Below, piece after piece: positions 43,125 through 52,318 of a stretch of DNA of 64,000 nucleotides. The notes beneath the pieces were generated by a model. It was not told where the DNA came from, did not search any database, and saw nothing but the letters and a program-made list of their open reading frames with translations. How positions within the stretch are numbered: position 1 is the first letter of the stretch; each line of letters starts with the position of its first letter. The stretch covers positions 1 to 64,000 of the forward strand of contig CAZDFD010000001.1 of the NCBI GenBank assembly GCA_964504655.1, read 5' to 3'. Origin of the DNA: JANXAZ01 sp964504655 (GTDB lineage Bacteria > Pseudomonadota > Alphaproteobacteria > Geminicoccales > Geminicoccaceae). The translations under genes were made by a program, and so were the position numbers.

Positions 43125-43805
43125 TCAGCCGGTCGTGGTGGGGACCGCTCGGACGGACTCGGCGGCGAGCGGGATCCCGTCCGCCAGAAGGACGAGCCCG
43201 CTGTCGCCGGTCTCGACCGCCTCGATCACGGCGGTCCGTTCGAGCCGTACGTCGACCGGTGCGCCGCCGGCATCGACCGCGGCGACCGCGATCCGGTAGA
43301 GGCCGGCCTCGGCACGGCGCCCGTCGAGCAGCTTGCCGTCCCAGTCGAAGCGGTTGGGGCCGGCGGCGTTGGTTCCGGCGGCGCTGTGCACCAACCGTCC
43401 ATCGGCGTCGAAGACCCGCACCGTCACCGACTTGGCGGGACCGTCGAGCTCGTAGACCGTGCTGCCACCCGAACCGTCGACCAGCATCCGGCTGCCGTCG
43501 ACCCGGACCGTGCGGCCCACCATCGCCAGACCCGCCGCGGCGGCGCTCGTCCGCGTGAGGCTCACGAGCTGCTCGAGCTGACGGTTGGTCTTGAGTGCCT
43601 GCTCGACACTGGAGAACTGCACGAGCTGGCTCGTGAACTTCTCGGTGTCCATCGGTGACAGCGGGTCCTGGCTCTTGAGCTGGGTGGTCAGGAGCTGGAG
43701 AAAGGTCTCGAAGGTTGCGGTGAGGCCGGTCTCGTCACGGGTGCGCGACGGGGCGAGGGAAGTCGAGCTCGCGCTCCCGGCAGAGGCGGTCGTGACGGTC
43801 GGCAT
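43125..43805 (-). CDS. flgD: Flagellar hook-capping protein FlgD
   Basis: A 226-residue hook scaffold needed for FlgE polymerisation. The conserved N-terminal block FLQLLTTQLKSQDPLSPMDTEKFTSQLVQFSSVEQ is present from about residue 35 (quoted here only as the block FLQLLTTQLKSQDPLSPMD and its continuation). FlgD Tudor/Ig-like domains follow, with RVFDADGRLVHSAAG and NRFDWDGKLLDGRRAEAGLY. It sits between fliK and flgE, a standard hook-gene order. Confidence 0.95.
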   Translation of the reverse strand: MPTVTTASAGSASSTSLAPSRTRDETGLTATFETFLQLLTTQLKSQDPLSPMDTEKFTSQLVQFSSVEQALKTNRQLEQLVSLTRTSAAAAGLAMVGRTVRVDGSRMLVDGSGGSTVYELDGPAKSVTVRVFDADGRLVHSAAGTNAAGPNRFDWDGKLLDGRRAEAGLYRIAVAAVDAGGAPVDVRLERTAVIEAVETGDSGLVLLADGIPLAAESVRAVPTTTG

Positions 43806-43822
43806 GGGGATCTCCCAGGGGC

Positions 43823-45412
43823 TCAGATCACGAGGTCGAGCAGGCGGAGGGAGAGCAGCCGCGGCACCGGCTGGGCCTCGCTCGGGCCGCCGGGCTCGGC
43901 AGAGGTAGCCGCAGCGGTGGGCCCAAGGGTGCCACGCCGGTGACCGCCCTCCTGCCTGAGGCCGAGTTCGAGGCCGCCCGAGGCCAGCTCGAGCCCGCTC
44001 GCCACGAGCATGCGCTCGATGGTCCGCTGCTCGCGCATCAGCAGCTCCAGCGTCTCCGGCCGCTCGACCAGAACAACGGCCCGCGCTCGGCGCCGCTCGC
44101 CGGTCGAAACCGTGATCTCGACCGAGCCGAGTTCGGCCGGCTCGAGCTGCAACCGCAGGCCGTCGACCGGCCCGGAGCCGCGCTGCAGGATGGTCGCGGC
44201 GACCTGGATCGAAGGCGGCTGCGAGGCCGCTGGCAACGGAACCGCGCGCTGGCCCCCGAAGGTCTCGGGCGCAGGCGAGAACCGGGTAGGGCTCTCCGGC
44301 TCGCCCGCCAGGAATGCGCCGACGAGCGTGGGATCATCGGTCGGCGGCATCGGAGGTCCGCCCGATGGCGCGACCGTCTCGCGCGGTGCGGAGGCCCGCT
44401 CCCCGGCAAGCTCGTGGGTGGCGCTCGGCCCACCAACGCCGGCGCCGGCCGGACGCACCGCCGAACCGGGCGCCTCGCGCGAAGCGGCTGCCCGCGGCAG
44501 GGCCCCATCCCCGGTCGCGTGCTGGTCGACGGGTGCATCTGGTTGCGTTCGGGTCTCGGCGACGCTGGCGGGGGCCGGAGTCGCTCCGGCGCGGGCAGCG
44601 GGAGCCGAGACGGTCGCCGAAACCAGGGGTTCGACAGTGGCCCTTCGTCCGACCGCTGGAAGCGCCATCGGATCGCCCGGGGAGTCGGTCCTGGCCGAAG
44701 GAGGAACGGCCGACATGGCCGCAGCGGCTACCGGCGGGGTGGGCGTCGGCTCGATCCGGGCCACCCGGCCTTCCGATCCGAGCGGCTGGCGCCCGTCGCG
44801 TGCCTGCGCCAGGGCGGCCGGCGAGATGTTCAAGCCCGCGAGCGGCGTGTGGTGATCCGTTGCTCCGGATACGCCGTCCGTCTCCAAGACGGCGACCTCT
44901 GTCGATGCGTCGACCGAGCCCGGCATGGGGTGCGGCGGTGTCGGCTCGAGATCGCGCGGACCCGCAACGACGGCCGCTGGCTGAGGCCCGAGCGTCGCAG
45001 TCGTAGCCGGTGCCGGCTCGGGGAAGGCGAGGAGCGTCGCCGACCGGTCGGCATCTCCGGCCCGCCGCAGAAGCACGCTCGGCACCTCGGTCTCGGGGCT
45101 GCTCGAAGCCGTTCTCCGGGGCGGTGTCCCGGGTGACTGCGGCACCGGCGACGGTGCCACCGTCGCCATCGGCACGGGCGACATCGGGACCGGCGACGGC
45201 GGTGGCGGGGCGGATGCCACCGGCGCCGCCCCGTCGGTCGACGACGACCCCGGAGGCTCCGCCGCCGGCAACGGCCCGGCAAGGCCCGGCGGATGACCTG
45301 CCAGGAGCGCGAGCAGAGCCGCGAAGCCCTCGGCTGCCGCGGCCGGGTCGTCGGATCTGGGGCCCGCCGGAAGGGCGGACAGGTTGGTGGTCGCGGCGGG
45401 GGCTGACAGCAT
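43823..45412 (-). CDS. fliK: Flagellar hook-length control protein FliK
   Basis: A 529-residue secreted ruler protein. The first 400 residues are a long Pro/Ala/Ser-rich low-complexity region, as usual for FliK. The C-terminal substrate-switch domain contains GLRLQLEPAELGSVEITVST and LLMREQRTIERMLVASGLEL. First gene of the hook operon fliK-flgD-flgE. A sigma-54 promoter ends only 16 bp before its ATG, so the message would be almost leaderless if this ATG is right. The next in-frame start, a GTG, lies well downstream. Confidence 0.9.
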   Translation of the reverse strand: MLSAPAATTNLSALPAGPRSDDPAAAAEGFAALLALLAGHPPGLAGPLPAAEPPGSSSTDGAAPVASAPPPPSPVPMSPVPMATVAPSPVPQSPGTPPRRTASSSPETEVPSVLLRRAGDADRSATLLAFPEPAPATTATLGPQPAAVVAGPRDLEPTPPHPMPGSVDASTEVAVLETDGVSGATDHHTPLAGLNISPAALAQARDGRQPLGSEGRVARIEPTPTPPVAAAAMSAVPPSARTDSPGDPMALPAVGRRATVEPLVSATVSAPAARAGATPAPASVAETRTQPDAPVDQHATGDGALPRAAASREAPGSAVRPAGAGVGGPSATHELAGERASAPRETVAPSGGPPMPPTDDPTLVGAFLAGEPESPTRFSPAPETFGGQRAVPLPAASQPPSIQVAATILQRGSGPVDGLRLQLEPAELGSVEITVSTGERRRARAVVLVERPETLELLMREQRTIERMLVASGLELASGGLELGLRQEGGHRRGTLGPTAAATSAEPGGPSEAQPVPRLLSLRLLDLVI

Positions 45413-45427
45413 GGCGCCCGTCCGATC

Positions 45428-45442
45428 GCAAGGCCTGTGCCA
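45428..45442 (-). promoter_or_regulatory. Sigma-54 (-24/-12) promoter of the fliK-flgD-flgE operon
   Basis: On the minus strand the sequence TGGCACAGGCCTTGC is an exact TGGCAC-N5-TTGC match with GG and GC ten bases apart. The predicted transcription start is near 45416, four bases before the fliK ATG. FlbD, encoded in the same cluster, is the likely activator. The match is exact; use in vivo is inferred. Confidence 0.85.
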
Positions 45443-45571
45443 CGGCCGGAGGGCGCCGTTCCGTGCCGGCCTCCGCGAGGGTCGCCCGATCTGCCGCCGT
45501 CATCCGCCCGGAAGCTTTTGCCGGACCAGGCAACTTCGTCCCGGCGCGGCGCCCCGCCGATCGGGGCGGGC

Positions 45572-46558
45572 TCAGACCATGCTCGGGAGCACGCGGTCCG
45601 GCGGTCGATGCCCGTCGACGAAGGTCTTGATGTTGATGATGACCTTCTCGCCCATGTCGAGCCGGCCCTCGATCGTCGAGGAGCCCATGTGCGGGAGTAG
45701 GACCACGTTGTCGAGCTGGCGCAATTTCGGATTGATCGCCGGCTCGTGCTCGAACACGTCGAGACCCGCACCGGCGATCTCCTTGTCGCGCAGCATGCGG
45801 GTGAGCGCCGTCTCGTCGATCACCTCACCGCGGCTCGTGTTCACGACGATCGTGTGCCTCTGCAGGAGCTTGAGCCGCCGGGCCGAGAGGAGATGGTAGG
45901 TCGCCGGGGTGTGCGGGCAGTTGACACTCACGATGTCGACCCGGGCCAGCATCTGGTCGAGGCTCTCCCAGTAAGTGGCCTCGAGCTCGGCCTCGAGCGA
46001 TTCGTGGACCCGGCGGCGGTTGTGGTAATGGATCGAGAGCCCGAAGCCGCGCGCCCGGCGGGCCACCGCACTGCCGATCCGCCCCATGCCGACGATGCCG
46101 AGCCGCTTGCCCCAGATCCGATGGCCGAGCATGGCGGTCGGCGCCCAGCCCTGCCACTCGCCGGACCGCGCGAGCCGCTCGCCCTCGACCAGTCGGCGGG
46201 CGACCGCGAGGATCAGCGCCATGGTCATGTCGGCGGTGTCCTCGGTGAGCACGCCGGGCGTGTTGGTCACGGTGATGCCGCGCTTGTACGCCGCGTCGAC
46301 GTCGATGTTGTCGACACCCGTGCCGTAGTTGGCGATCAGCCGGAGCCGCTCCCCGGCCTGCGCCAGGACGGCGGCGTCGATCCGGTCCGTGACGGTCGGG
46401 ACGAGCACGTCGCAGCCCTGCAGGGCCTCGACGAGCTGCGTTCGACCGAGTGGTCGATCGGCGGCGTTCAGACGCGTGTCGAAGAGCTCCATCATCCGGG
46501 CCTCGATCGGCTCCGGCAGCTTGCGGGTGACGATCACCACGGGGCGGGAACGGGGCAT
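45572..46558 (-). CDS. D-isomer-specific 2-hydroxyacid dehydrogenase (glyoxylate/hydroxypyruvate reductase-like)
   Basis: A 328-residue NAD(P)-dependent dehydrogenase reducing small 2-keto acids such as glyoxylate. The nucleotide loop is LGIVGMGRIGSAVARRA near residue 152. The catalytic triad is seen as Arg in VVNTSRGEVID, Glu in AGAGLDVFEHEP and His in LLPHMGSST. The substrate loop NYGTGVDNIDVDAA is typical of the glyoxylate reductase (GyaR) group. ATG 46558 gives the N-terminus MPRSRPVVIVTRKLP; an upstream ATG adds 22 unlikely residues. It diverges from an SH3-domain protein gene. Confidence 0.9.
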   Translation of the reverse strand: MPRSRPVVIVTRKLPEPIEARMMELFDTRLNAADRPLGRTQLVEALQGCDVLVPTVTDRIDAAVLAQAGERLRLIANYGTGVDNIDVDAAYKRGITVTNTPGVLTEDTADMTMALILAVARRLVEGERLARSGEWQGWAPTAMLGHRIWGKRLGIVGMGRIGSAVARRARGFGLSIHYHNRRRVHESLEAELEATYWESLDQMLARVDIVSVNCPHTPATYHLLSARRLKLLQRHTIVVNTSRGEVIDETALTRMLRDKEIAGAGLDVFEHEPAINPKLRQLDNVVLLPHMGSSTIEGRLDMGEKVIINIKTFVDGHRPPDRVLPSMV

Positions 46559-46675
46559 CTCGAGGCTCCGGCGACCCTGCTCGACGGCACTCCGTCCGCT
46601 AGCAGAAATGCCCGGCGCGCTCAAACGGCCGCGGCCCCCTGGACGCGCGCGGCTTGCCGCCTATAGGAGGCGTCG

Positions 46676-47206
46676 ATGACGCCCGTCCGGGACTCGTCCG
46701 CCGGCCGCCGCACGCCGCACTGCCTCGCGGCGCTGGTCGCGTTGGCGGTCGCGCTCCTGGGCGGCGCGGCCCTGGCGCAGAAGGTCGGCGACAGCGGTCT
46801 GCCCCTGCCGCGGTTCGTGTCGCTCGCCGGCGACTCGATCAACGTCCGCAGTGGGCCGGGCCGCACCTATCCGATCCGCTGGGTCTACTCCCGGCTCGGC
46901 CTGCCCGTGCGGATCGTCGAGGAGTTCGACGCTTGGCGGAAGGTCGAGGACCACGAGGGTGACGTCGGCTGGATCCACGGCAGCCTGCTGTCGCGGCGGC
47001 GTACCGTGATCGTCACGGCGGAAGTCGCGCAGCTGCACCGCACCCCCGCCCGCGACGCCCGCGTGCTGCTGCGAGCCGAGCGCGGGGTGATCGGCCGGCT
47101 GCTCGATTGCGACACGGCCTGGTGCTTCCTCGACGTCGACGGTACGCGCGGCTGGATGGAGCGCGGCGCACTCTGGGGCGTGCTGCCCGAGGAGATGCGC
47201 AACTGA
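46676..47206 (+). CDS. Secreted SH3-domain protein
   Basis: A 176-residue exported protein. The signal peptide (CLAALVALAVALLGGAALA) cleaves near residue 35. Two bacterial SH3 domains follow: the first has SINVRSGPGRTYPIRWVYSR and GDVGWIHGSLLS, the second RTPARDARVLLRAERGVIG and GTRGWMERGALWG. Such proteins bind peptidoglycan or peptides in the envelope. A very good Shine-Dalgarno (AGGAGG, 46665-46670) five bases before ATG fixes the start. The pairing with a divergent 2-hydroxyacid dehydrogenase gene is common in alphaproteobacteria. Confidence 0.88.
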   Translation: MTPVRDSSAGRRTPHCLAALVALAVALLGGAALAQKVGDSGLPLPRFVSLAGDSINVRSGPGRTYPIRWVYSRLGLPVRIVEEFDAWRKVEDHEGDVGWIHGSLLSRRRTVIVTAEVAQLHRTPARDARVLLRAERGVIGRLLDCDTAWCFLDVDGTRGWMERGALWGVLPEEMRN

Positions 47207-47243
47207 GACAGGCCGCGGCCAAGCGCCGGGCTCGGGCCGATCG

Positions 47244-48650
47244 TCAGTGCCCGGTGAGGATCCGCTGGACCAGCTGCCGCACGGTCGGCACGAATCCGTT
47301 CGCATAGAACGGATCCTGCCGGAAGCGGTAGGCGTTGTGTCCCGAAAACATGAGCTGCTCGTCGATCGGGTCGCCGCGGCCGTGCGCGATCTCCTGAAGC
47401 GTCTTCTGGATGCAGAAGGAGCGCGGGTCCGGCAGCTTGCCGGTGGTGTGATCGTCCCGGTCCTTCCAGTTGGAGAAGGCGCAGTGGCTGAGGCAGCCCA
47501 TGCAGTCCGACTGGTCGCGCCGAATCCGGCGGTGTTCGTCGGGTGTCACGAAGACGAGCGTATTGTCGGGCGTGCGCATGGGATGGCTGAAGCCGGCGGC
47601 GATCCAGGCCTGCGCTCGGTCGTGGTCGGCAACGGTCAGGAACACGCTCTTGCGGCCGTAGGCGAGAGGCACCGTGAACCCCGCCACCGCATCGGGCTCA
47701 CTGCGAAACTCGACCTGACGAGCCGACCGGGCCATCAGCTGGTCGAGGAATCGATTCTTGACGGCCGAGCTGTAGAAGCCGGTCGGGCTGAAGCGATGCA
47801 GCAGGACGTCGCCCGGCACGAGGTCCAGGAGCCGCTTCTTCCAGCTCTCCGGGATCGGGCTCTCCTTGGTCAGGAGCGGGCGGGTGCCGAACTGGAACGC
47901 GATCGGGCCGAGCTCGCGCGAGCCGATCCAGTCCTTCCAGTCCTTCAGGTGCCAGACGCCGCCGGCCATGACGATCGGCAGCTCGTCGAGGCCGAAGCCA
48001 CGCATCAGTTTGCGGAGCTCGAGCACCCGCGGGAAAGGGGCTTCGGGCTTGGTCGGGTCCTCGCTGTTCGACAGACCGTTGTGGCCGCCGGCCAGCCAGG
48101 GATCCTCGTAGACGACGGCCCCGAGCCACTCCTGGAAGCGGTGATAGGCTCGCTTCCAGAGCGCATTGAAGGCGCGGGCCGAGGACACGATCGGGTAGTA
48201 ATAGACCTCGTAGCGGGCACAGATCTCGGCCAGCCGATAGGGCATGCCGGCACCACAGGTCACGCCGTGGATCAGCCCCTTGGCCCCCTCCAGCACGCCC
48301 TGCAGCACGCGCTCGCAAGCCGCCATCTCCCAGAGCACGTTCATGTGGATCCGGCCCTCGCCGCGGCGCGAGCCGTGGGCCACCCGGGCCTGGCTGATGC
48401 CGGCACGAATCGAGTAGCTGATCAGCTCCTCGTGCCGGGCCTTGCGGTCGCGGCCGCGGAACACGAGCGGTACGTACTCGCCATTGTCGTCGAGCAGGTC
48501 GGCGTTGACGCCCGAGATGGTGCCGACGCCGCCGGCCGCGGCCCAGGCGCCACTAGAGCGGCCGTTGCTCACGGCGACGCCCTTGCCGCCCTCGACCAGG
48601 GGCCAGACTTCGGCTCCGGAGATCACCATGGGTTGCACAGCGGCGCTCAT
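47244..48650 (-). CDS. Nitronate monooxygenase-family (2-nitropropane dioxygenase-like) flavoprotein
   Basis: A 468-residue FMN-dependent TIM-barrel protein of the NMO/enoyl-reductase (FabK-like) superfamily. GVAVSNGRSSGAWAAAGGVG is the N-terminal flavin region, and PIVMAGGVWHLKDW plus GPIAFQFGTRPLL form the phosphate-binding part. It is longer than ordinary nitronate monooxygenases. It carries an unusual C-terminal extension with a cysteine cluster (SDCMGCLSHCAFSNW near residue 385) and YEDPWLAGGHNGLSNSE in the middle. The substrate is unknown; the subgroup is widespread in proteobacteria. Confidence 0.8.
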   Translation of the reverse strand: MSAAVQPMVISGAEVWPLVEGGKGVAVSNGRSSGAWAAAGGVGTISGVNADLLDDNGEYVPLVFRGRDRKARHEELISYSIRAGISQARVAHGSRRGEGRIHMNVLWEMAACERVLQGVLEGAKGLIHGVTCGAGMPYRLAEICARYEVYYYPIVSSARAFNALWKRAYHRFQEWLGAVVYEDPWLAGGHNGLSNSEDPTKPEAPFPRVLELRKLMRGFGLDELPIVMAGGVWHLKDWKDWIGSRELGPIAFQFGTRPLLTKESPIPESWKKRLLDLVPGDVLLHRFSPTGFYSSAVKNRFLDQLMARSARQVEFRSEPDAVAGFTVPLAYGRKSVFLTVADHDRAQAWIAAGFSHPMRTPDNTLVFVTPDEHRRIRRDQSDCMGCLSHCAFSNWKDRDDHTTGKLPDPRSFCIQKTLQEIAHGRGDPIDEQLMFSGHNAYRFRQDPFYANGFVPTVRQLVQRILTGH

Positions 48651-48719
48651 CGTCCAGGCTCCGCGCGCGGGGTCGGCAGGGCCCCCGCTCTTCTGCCGCC
48701 ACGCCCACGGAGCAGGTCC

Positions 48720-48737
48720 GCTCGGCGCTGGCCGAGC
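48720..48737 (-). terminator. Possible hairpin terminator after pnp
   Basis: GCTCGGC, a four-base loop and GCCGAGC form a perfect 7-bp stem about 60 bp beyond the pnp stop codon. There is no U-run, so it could equally be an RNA-end-protecting structure. Confidence 0.3.
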
Positions 48738-48799
48738 CGCCCTGCCCCGCGGGGTGTGCTCTCGTCAGGGTTTCGATTCACCTCGGCCGAGCTCGCGCC

Positions 48800-51025
48800 T
48801 CAGAACGGCGCGCGCTGACGCCGGCGACCGTCGCCGCGCTCGCCCCGGTCCCCGGCGCGCTCGCCGCCGCGGTCTCGCGGCGCGTCGCTTCGCGGCGCCC
48901 CCTCGGGCCGCGGCGGGCGCGGCTGGACCGGCAGCTCCGCCCCGGTGGTCTGATCGACCGCGCGCATGCTGAGCTTGATCTTGCCGCGATCGTCGATCGC
49001 CAGGACCTTGACCTTGACCTGATCGCCCTCCTTGACCACGTCGGTCACCTTGCCGACGCGCTCATTGGCAAGTTCGGAGATGTGGCAGAGGCCGTCCTGG
49101 TTGCCGAGGAAGTTGACGAAGGCGCCGAAGTCCACGACCCGGACCACCTTGCCGTTGTAGATGGCCCCCACCTCGGGAGTCGCGGTCAGTCCCCGAATCC
49201 AGTCGACGGCGCGCTGCGTCGCCGCCGGATCGGCCGAGGCGATCTTGACCTTCCCGTCGTCCTCGATGTCGATCTTGGTACCGGTGGTCTCGGTGATCTC
49301 GCGGATCATCTTGCCCCCCGGGCCGATCACCGCGCCGATCTTGTCGGTCGGGATCTGGATCGTCACGACCCGCGGCACCGTCTCGCGCATCTCGCTCCGG
49401 GCCGAGCCGATGGCCTTCGCCATCTCGTCCAGGATGTGCATGCGGCCGGCCCGCGCCTGGTCGAGCGCGACGCGCATGATCTCCTCGGTGATGCCGGCGA
49501 TCTTGATGTCCATCTGCAGCGAGGTGACGCCCCGCTCGGTGCCCGCGACCTTGAAGTCCATGTCGCCCAGATGATCCTCGTCGCCGAGGATGTCCGAGAG
49601 CACCGCGAACCGCTCGCCCTCCTTGATCAGCCCCATGGCGATCCCGGCCACCGGGCACGCCAGCGGCACGCCGGCGTCCATCATCGCGAGCGAGGCGCCG
49701 CACACGGTCGCCATCGACGAGCTGCCGTTGCTCTCGGTGATCTCCGAGACGACGCGGATCGTGTAGGGGAACTGGTCCTTGGGCGGGAGCAGCGGATGGG
49801 TGGCCCGCCAGGCGAGCTTGCCATGGCCGACCTCACGTCGGCCGGGCGATCCCATCCGACCCGTCTCGCCGACCGAGTAGGGCGGGAAGTTGTAGTGCAG
49901 CATGTAGTGCTCGCGCGCGTCGCCCTCGAGCGCGTCGATCATCTGCTCGTCCTGGCCCGTGCCGAGCGTCGCCACGACCAGAGCCTGGGTCTCGCCACGG
50001 GTGAACAATGCCGAGCCGTGCACCCGCGGCAGCACGCCTACGGCCGCCTCGATCGGTCGGATGCTGGTCGTGTCGCGGCCGTCGATCCGGCGGCCCTCGT
50101 TGAGGATCCGCCCGCGGACGACCTTGGCTTCGAGCTCCTTGAAGCGTTCGGCCACCACCAGCGCCCGGGCCGGATCGTCGGCGGCGAGCTCGCTCAACGC
50201 CCGGGCCTTGACCGCCGCGACCTTCTCGTGGCGGGCCTGCTTGACGGGCTCCAGATAGGCCTGGGCGAGCTCGGTCGCGGCGATCCGCTCGAGATCGGCG
50301 TCGAGCGCCGTGTGGTCGGGCGGGTTGAAGTCCCAGGGGTCCTTGGCGGCCGCCTCGGCCAGCGCGATGATCAGGTCGATGGCCGGCTGGAATCCTCGGT
50401 GGCCGAGCATCACGGCCTCGAGCATGGTCGCCTCGGACAGCTCGTGGGCCTCGGATTCGACCATCATCACCGCGTCGCGGGTGCCGGCGACGACCAGCTC
50501 GAGCCGGCTCTGCTTGACCTGGGCGATCGTCGGGTTGAGCACGAGCCGATCGTCGATCAGGCCGATCTTGGCGGCGCCGATCGGCCCGAGGAACGGCACG
50601 CCGCTCAAGGTGAGCGCCGCCGACGCGCCGATCATCGCCACGATGTCCGGGTCCGTCTCGCCGTCGTGCGCCAACACGGTGCAGACGATCTGCGTCTCGT
50701 GCTTGAAGCCGTCCGGGAACAGCGGCCGGATCGGTCGGTCGATCAGGCGGGAGACGAGGGTCTCCTTCTCGGAGGGACGGCCTTCCCGGCGGAAGAAACC
50801 GCCCGGAATCTTTCCAGCTGCGAAGGCCTTCTCTTGGTAATTGACGGTCAGGGGGAAGAAGTCCTGCCCAGCCTTGACCGTTCGCGCCGCGACGACGGTG
50901 CACAGCACGACCGTCTCGCCGAGCGAGGCTAGGACGGCGCCGTCGGCCTGACGGGCCAGCCTGCCCGTCTCGAGCGCGAGGCGCTTGCCACCCCAGTCGA
51001 TTTCCTTGCGCGTGACGTGAAACAT
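48800..51025 (-). CDS. pnp: Polyribonucleotide nucleotidyltransferase (PNPase)
   Basis: A 741-residue phosphorolytic 3'-5' exoribonuclease and degradosome component. There are two RNase PH domains; the first starts VTRKEIDWGGKRLALETGRL and carries FFRREGRPSEKE and RLIDRPIRPLFPDGF. The second has RTDxxx-type GRRIDGRDTTSIRPI, TRGETQALVVATLG and the catalytic MDFKVAGTERGVTSLQMDIK. A KH domain near 560 (IGAVIGPGGKMIREI) and an S1 domain near 630 (GAIYNGKVVRVVDFGAFVNF) follow, then an Arg/Gly/Asp-rich tail. It lies directly after rpsO as in most bacteria. Confidence 0.98.
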   Translation of the reverse strand: MFHVTRKEIDWGGKRLALETGRLARQADGAVLASLGETVVLCTVVAARTVKAGQDFFPLTVNYQEKAFAAGKIPGGFFRREGRPSEKETLVSRLIDRPIRPLFPDGFKHETQIVCTVLAHDGETDPDIVAMIGASAALTLSGVPFLGPIGAAKIGLIDDRLVLNPTIAQVKQSRLELVVAGTRDAVMMVESEAHELSEATMLEAVMLGHRGFQPAIDLIIALAEAAAKDPWDFNPPDHTALDADLERIAATELAQAYLEPVKQARHEKVAAVKARALSELAADDPARALVVAERFKELEAKVVRGRILNEGRRIDGRDTTSIRPIEAAVGVLPRVHGSALFTRGETQALVVATLGTGQDEQMIDALEGDAREHYMLHYNFPPYSVGETGRMGSPGRREVGHGKLAWRATHPLLPPKDQFPYTIRVVSEITESNGSSSMATVCGASLAMMDAGVPLACPVAGIAMGLIKEGERFAVLSDILGDEDHLGDMDFKVAGTERGVTSLQMDIKIAGITEEIMRVALDQARAGRMHILDEMAKAIGSARSEMRETVPRVVTIQIPTDKIGAVIGPGGKMIREITETTGTKIDIEDDGKVKIASADPAATQRAVDWIRGLTATPEVGAIYNGKVVRVVDFGAFVNFLGNQDGLCHISELANERVGKVTDVVKEGDQVKVKVLAIDDRGKIKLSMRAVDQTTGAELPVQPRPPRPEGAPRSDAPRDRGGERAGDRGERGDGRRRQRAPF

Positions 51026-51096
51026 CGGGATCTTCGCCTTTCACCGCGCCCGCCCGGGGCGCTCCTCGGCATCGACCGCCGGCAGCGGCGCCGCCC

Positions 51097-51366
51097 TCAG
51101 CGGCGCAGGCCCAGCCGGTCGATGAGCTGCTGATAGCGGCCTTGGTCGCACCGCTTGAGATAGTCCAGCAGCCGCCTGCGCTGCCCGACCATCATCAGGA
51201 GACCACGCCGCGAGGCGTAATCCTTCTGGTGGGTCTTGAGGTGCTCCGTCAGGTTGGTGATCCTCTCGGACAGCAACGCGACCTGCACCTCGGGCGATCC
51301 GGTGTCACCAGCTCCGGTTGCATAGTCCTTGATGAGCGCCTGCTTGCGCTCGATGGTGATCGACAT
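51097..51366 (-). CDS. rpsO: 30S ribosomal protein S15
   Basis: An 89-residue ribosomal protein that binds 16S rRNA early in small-subunit assembly. Typical stretches are DTGSPEVQVALLSERI, NLTEHLKTHQKDYASRRGLL and the C-terminal RRLLDYLKRCDQGRYQQLI. The length is exactly that of the family. It lies between truB (10 bp) and pnp (71 bp). Confidence 0.98.
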   Translation of the reverse strand: MSITIERKQALIKDYATGAGDTGSPEVQVALLSERITNLTEHLKTHQKDYASRRGLLMMVGQRRRLLDYLKRCDQGRYQQLIDRLGLRR

Positions 51367-51376
51367 CGGCCCTCTC

Positions 51377-52318
51377 CTACGGCCGGGCGGCTTCGCCGCC
51401 CTTGAGGTTGAACACCCGCAACGGGCTCAGCTCGGCTCCCTCGAGACGGGCGAGCGCCACGAGCTCGCCGGCCTGGGTCACCTTGATCGTGGTCCCGTCG
51501 ACCGCGTCCTCGCCCAACAGGCGCGGGACGATGCGGATCGGCTGGCCACTTCGGAGCCGCAGCGCCTGCGGCTCGGTGACGGCGAGCGCCGGGATGCCGG
51601 CCAACGCCGTCGCCACCGAGATCAGCGCCTGGGGCAGCGAGTCCTCCTCGACCAGCCGCTCCAGAGCGTCCAAGGTCAATGCGCGATCGAGCCCGAACGG
51701 ACCGACCGCGATGCGGCGCAGCTCCGCCACGTGGGCGAGACAGCCGAGCGCCTCGCCGAGGTCGCGGGCGAGCGCCCGCACGTAGGCGCCCTTGCCGCAG
51801 AGCATCTCGAACGACGCATGGTCGGGGTCCGGGCGAGCGACCAGCCGCAGATCGTCGATCCGCACCCGCCGCGGCTCGAGCGCCACGGGTTCACCGCGCC
51901 GCGCCAGATCGTAGGCACGCTCGCCCTGCACCTTGACCGCCGCGAAGGCCGGCGGCCGCTGCAGGATCTCGCCGCGGAACGGCACCAGGGCGGCCTCGAT
52001 CTCACCGTCCGAGGGCCGCTGCTCGCTCGTCGCGACGACCTTGCCCTCGGCATCGTCGGTGTCGCGGGCTTCGCCCAGACGCAGAGTGAAGCGGTAGGTC
52101 TTGCGCGCGTCCATCACGTACTGGACGGTCTTCGTGGCCTCGCCGAGGGCGATCGGCAGAACCCCGGTGGCGAGCGGGTCCAAGGTGCCGCCATGGCCGC
52201 ATTTCTGGGCCTGGGTCAGCCGCTTGACCCGGTTGACCACGTCGGTCGAGGTCTGCCCGGCGGCCTTGTCGATCGCGAGCCAGCCGTGGATCGGCCGTCC
52301 CCTACGCGCGCGGCTCAT
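51377..52318 (-). CDS. truB: tRNA pseudouridine-55 synthase TruB
   Basis: A 313-residue pseudouridine synthase modifying U55 in the T-loop of tRNAs. The N-terminal HGWLAIDKAAGQTSTDVVN and the catalytic Asp in CGHGGTLDPLATGVLPIALG (near residue 47) are clear, as is KTYRFTLRLGEARDTDDAEG. A C-terminal PUA-like domain is present. The start lies 17 bp inside the end of rbfA. Confidence 0.97.
   Translation of the reverse strand: MSRARRGRPIHGWLAIDKAAGQTSTDVVNRVKRLTQAQKCGHGGTLDPLATGVLPIALGEATKTVQYVMDARKTYRFTLRLGEARDTDDAEGKVVATSEQRPSDGEIEAALVPFRGEILQRPPAFAAVKVQGERAYDLARRGEPVALEPRRVRIDDLRLVARPDPDHASFEMLCGKGAYVRALARDLGEALGCLAHVAELRRIAVGPFGLDRALTLDALERLVEEDSLPQALISVATALAGIPALAVTEPQALRLRSGQPIRIVPRLLGEDAVDGTTIKVTQAGELVALARLEGAELSPLRVFNLKGGEAARP

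Noticed and set aside
43921..43945. Second sigma-54-like site inside fliK (minus strand TGGCAC...)
   Set aside because: The GG and GC elements are nine, not ten, bases apart and it lies at the 3' end of the fliK coding region.
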